This document shows, piece after piece, positions 63,601 through 64,000 of a DNA stretch of 64,000 nt; positions within the stretch are counted from its first letter, which is position 1; the number at the start of each line of letters is the position of its first letter. The DNA comes from Turnera subulata (taxonomy: Eukaryota; Streptophyta; Magnoliopsida; Malpighiales; Passifloraceae): the NCBI GenBank assembly GCA_028386065.3, contig JAKUCV010002763.1:62001-126000 (forward strand), in the 5' to 3' direction. A program made the position numbers and the translations under genes. Under the pieces are notes generated by a model. The model worked only from the letters and a program-made list of their open reading frames with translations, did no database searches and was not told where the DNA came from.

Positions 63601-64000
63601 GGGTTCAATACATTTTACCCCCTGAACTTTAGGTCAAATCGCACTTGCCCCCTGAAAAAAAAAAACCGGTATTTCGCCCCTTGAAGTTTATTATTCTACG
63701 GTTCAACTCTTATGGTTGGACCGATTCCGTTTTCTAACATTAAATTAACGGAATTTGTAAATGTCAGACACCTGGATTGTTTAGCACCGTTGATTGTGTT
63801 CCCTGATTTATTTTTTCACTCTTTTTTTTCTTCTTCTTCTTTCACTCGTATTTTGTGCCTTTTTTTCCTTTCTTTTTTTCTCTTCTTTTTTTTATTTTCT
63901 TATTCTTCTTTTTATTTTCTCTTTTTTTTTCGTCCGACCCACGCACTCTTTTTTTCTCTTTTTTTTTTCTCTACTCTTCTTCTTCTTCTTCATCAGATTT
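63601..64000. mobile_element. Probable edge of a DNA transposon, with a polypyrimidine tract
   Basis: From 63601, GGGTTCAATACATTTTACCC, CCTGAACTTTAGGTCAAAT and TTGAAGTTTATT resemble the ends of Mutator-like elements in plants. From about 63810 to 64000 the plus strand is almost only C and T in runs (TTCTTCTTCTTC, TTTTTTTTCTC). The element, if real, continues past the window, so neither its inverted repeat nor a target duplication can be checked. Confidence 0.4.

Overview
This is plant nuclear DNA, most likely from a eudicot with a repeat-rich genome. It holds Ty1/copia and Ty3/gypsy (Athila-type) retrotransposons, RRM-type plant LINEs, a Mutator-like element, a hAT-type MITE, relics of an LRR receptor-kinase cluster of the FLS2/EFR/Xa21 type, a PPR relic and a KEULE/SEC1-like relic. 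Nothing in it looks bacterial or viral. I cannot name the species.

Layout. 1-4951: decayed forward copia element with its 3' LTR, split by a 1.79-kb solo LTR (1356-3146). 4952-13215: decayed minus-strand SIRE-like copia arranged internal-LTR-internal, its LTR split by another solo LTR (8609-10214) that carries twenty paired copies of the palindrome AACATCGATGTT. 13216-30583: truncated Athila-like gypsy element (RT, RNase H, integrase, long ORF/3' region, 3' LTR). Its LTR is split by a complete 8.2-kb copia element (21816-30022, 5-bp target duplication) that carries a second AACATCGATGTT array in its leader. 30584-33416: AT-rich repeats. 33417-34340: 5' end of another copia with a hAT-type MITE in its gag. 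34637-37389: non-autonomous Mutator-like element with ~270-bp terminal inverted repeats, two minisatellites and a GC-rich internal segment. 37759-40600: LTR element of uncertain class. 40600-42660: ORF1 half of a LINE (minus). 43309-44171: SEC1-like exons (minus, relic). 45204-46271: a small two-exon gene (minus, 108 aa), the only host gene here that reads intact. 46715-63010: relics of at least three tandem LRR receptor kinases; the best preserved is broken by a young 4.5-kb copia (48297-52777, LTRs ending TA...CT) and a 6-kb LINE (53003-59085), and its kinase domain lacks the catalytic core. A PPR relic lies at 61585-62030. 63600-64000 looks like the edge of another DNA transposon.

How it fits together. 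The window is a nested insertion record: target duplications fix the order for five insertions. Most premature stops in the younger elements are TGG-to-TAG, CAG-to-TAG or CGA-to-TGA changes, as expected from deamination of methylated cytosine. The most unusual signal is the paired-palindrome module shared by two different copia families. Similar short palindromes, with other sequences, are scattered through the Athila element and the first solo LTR. Coordinates, lineage names and difference counts come from reading by eye; no alignment or database search was run.
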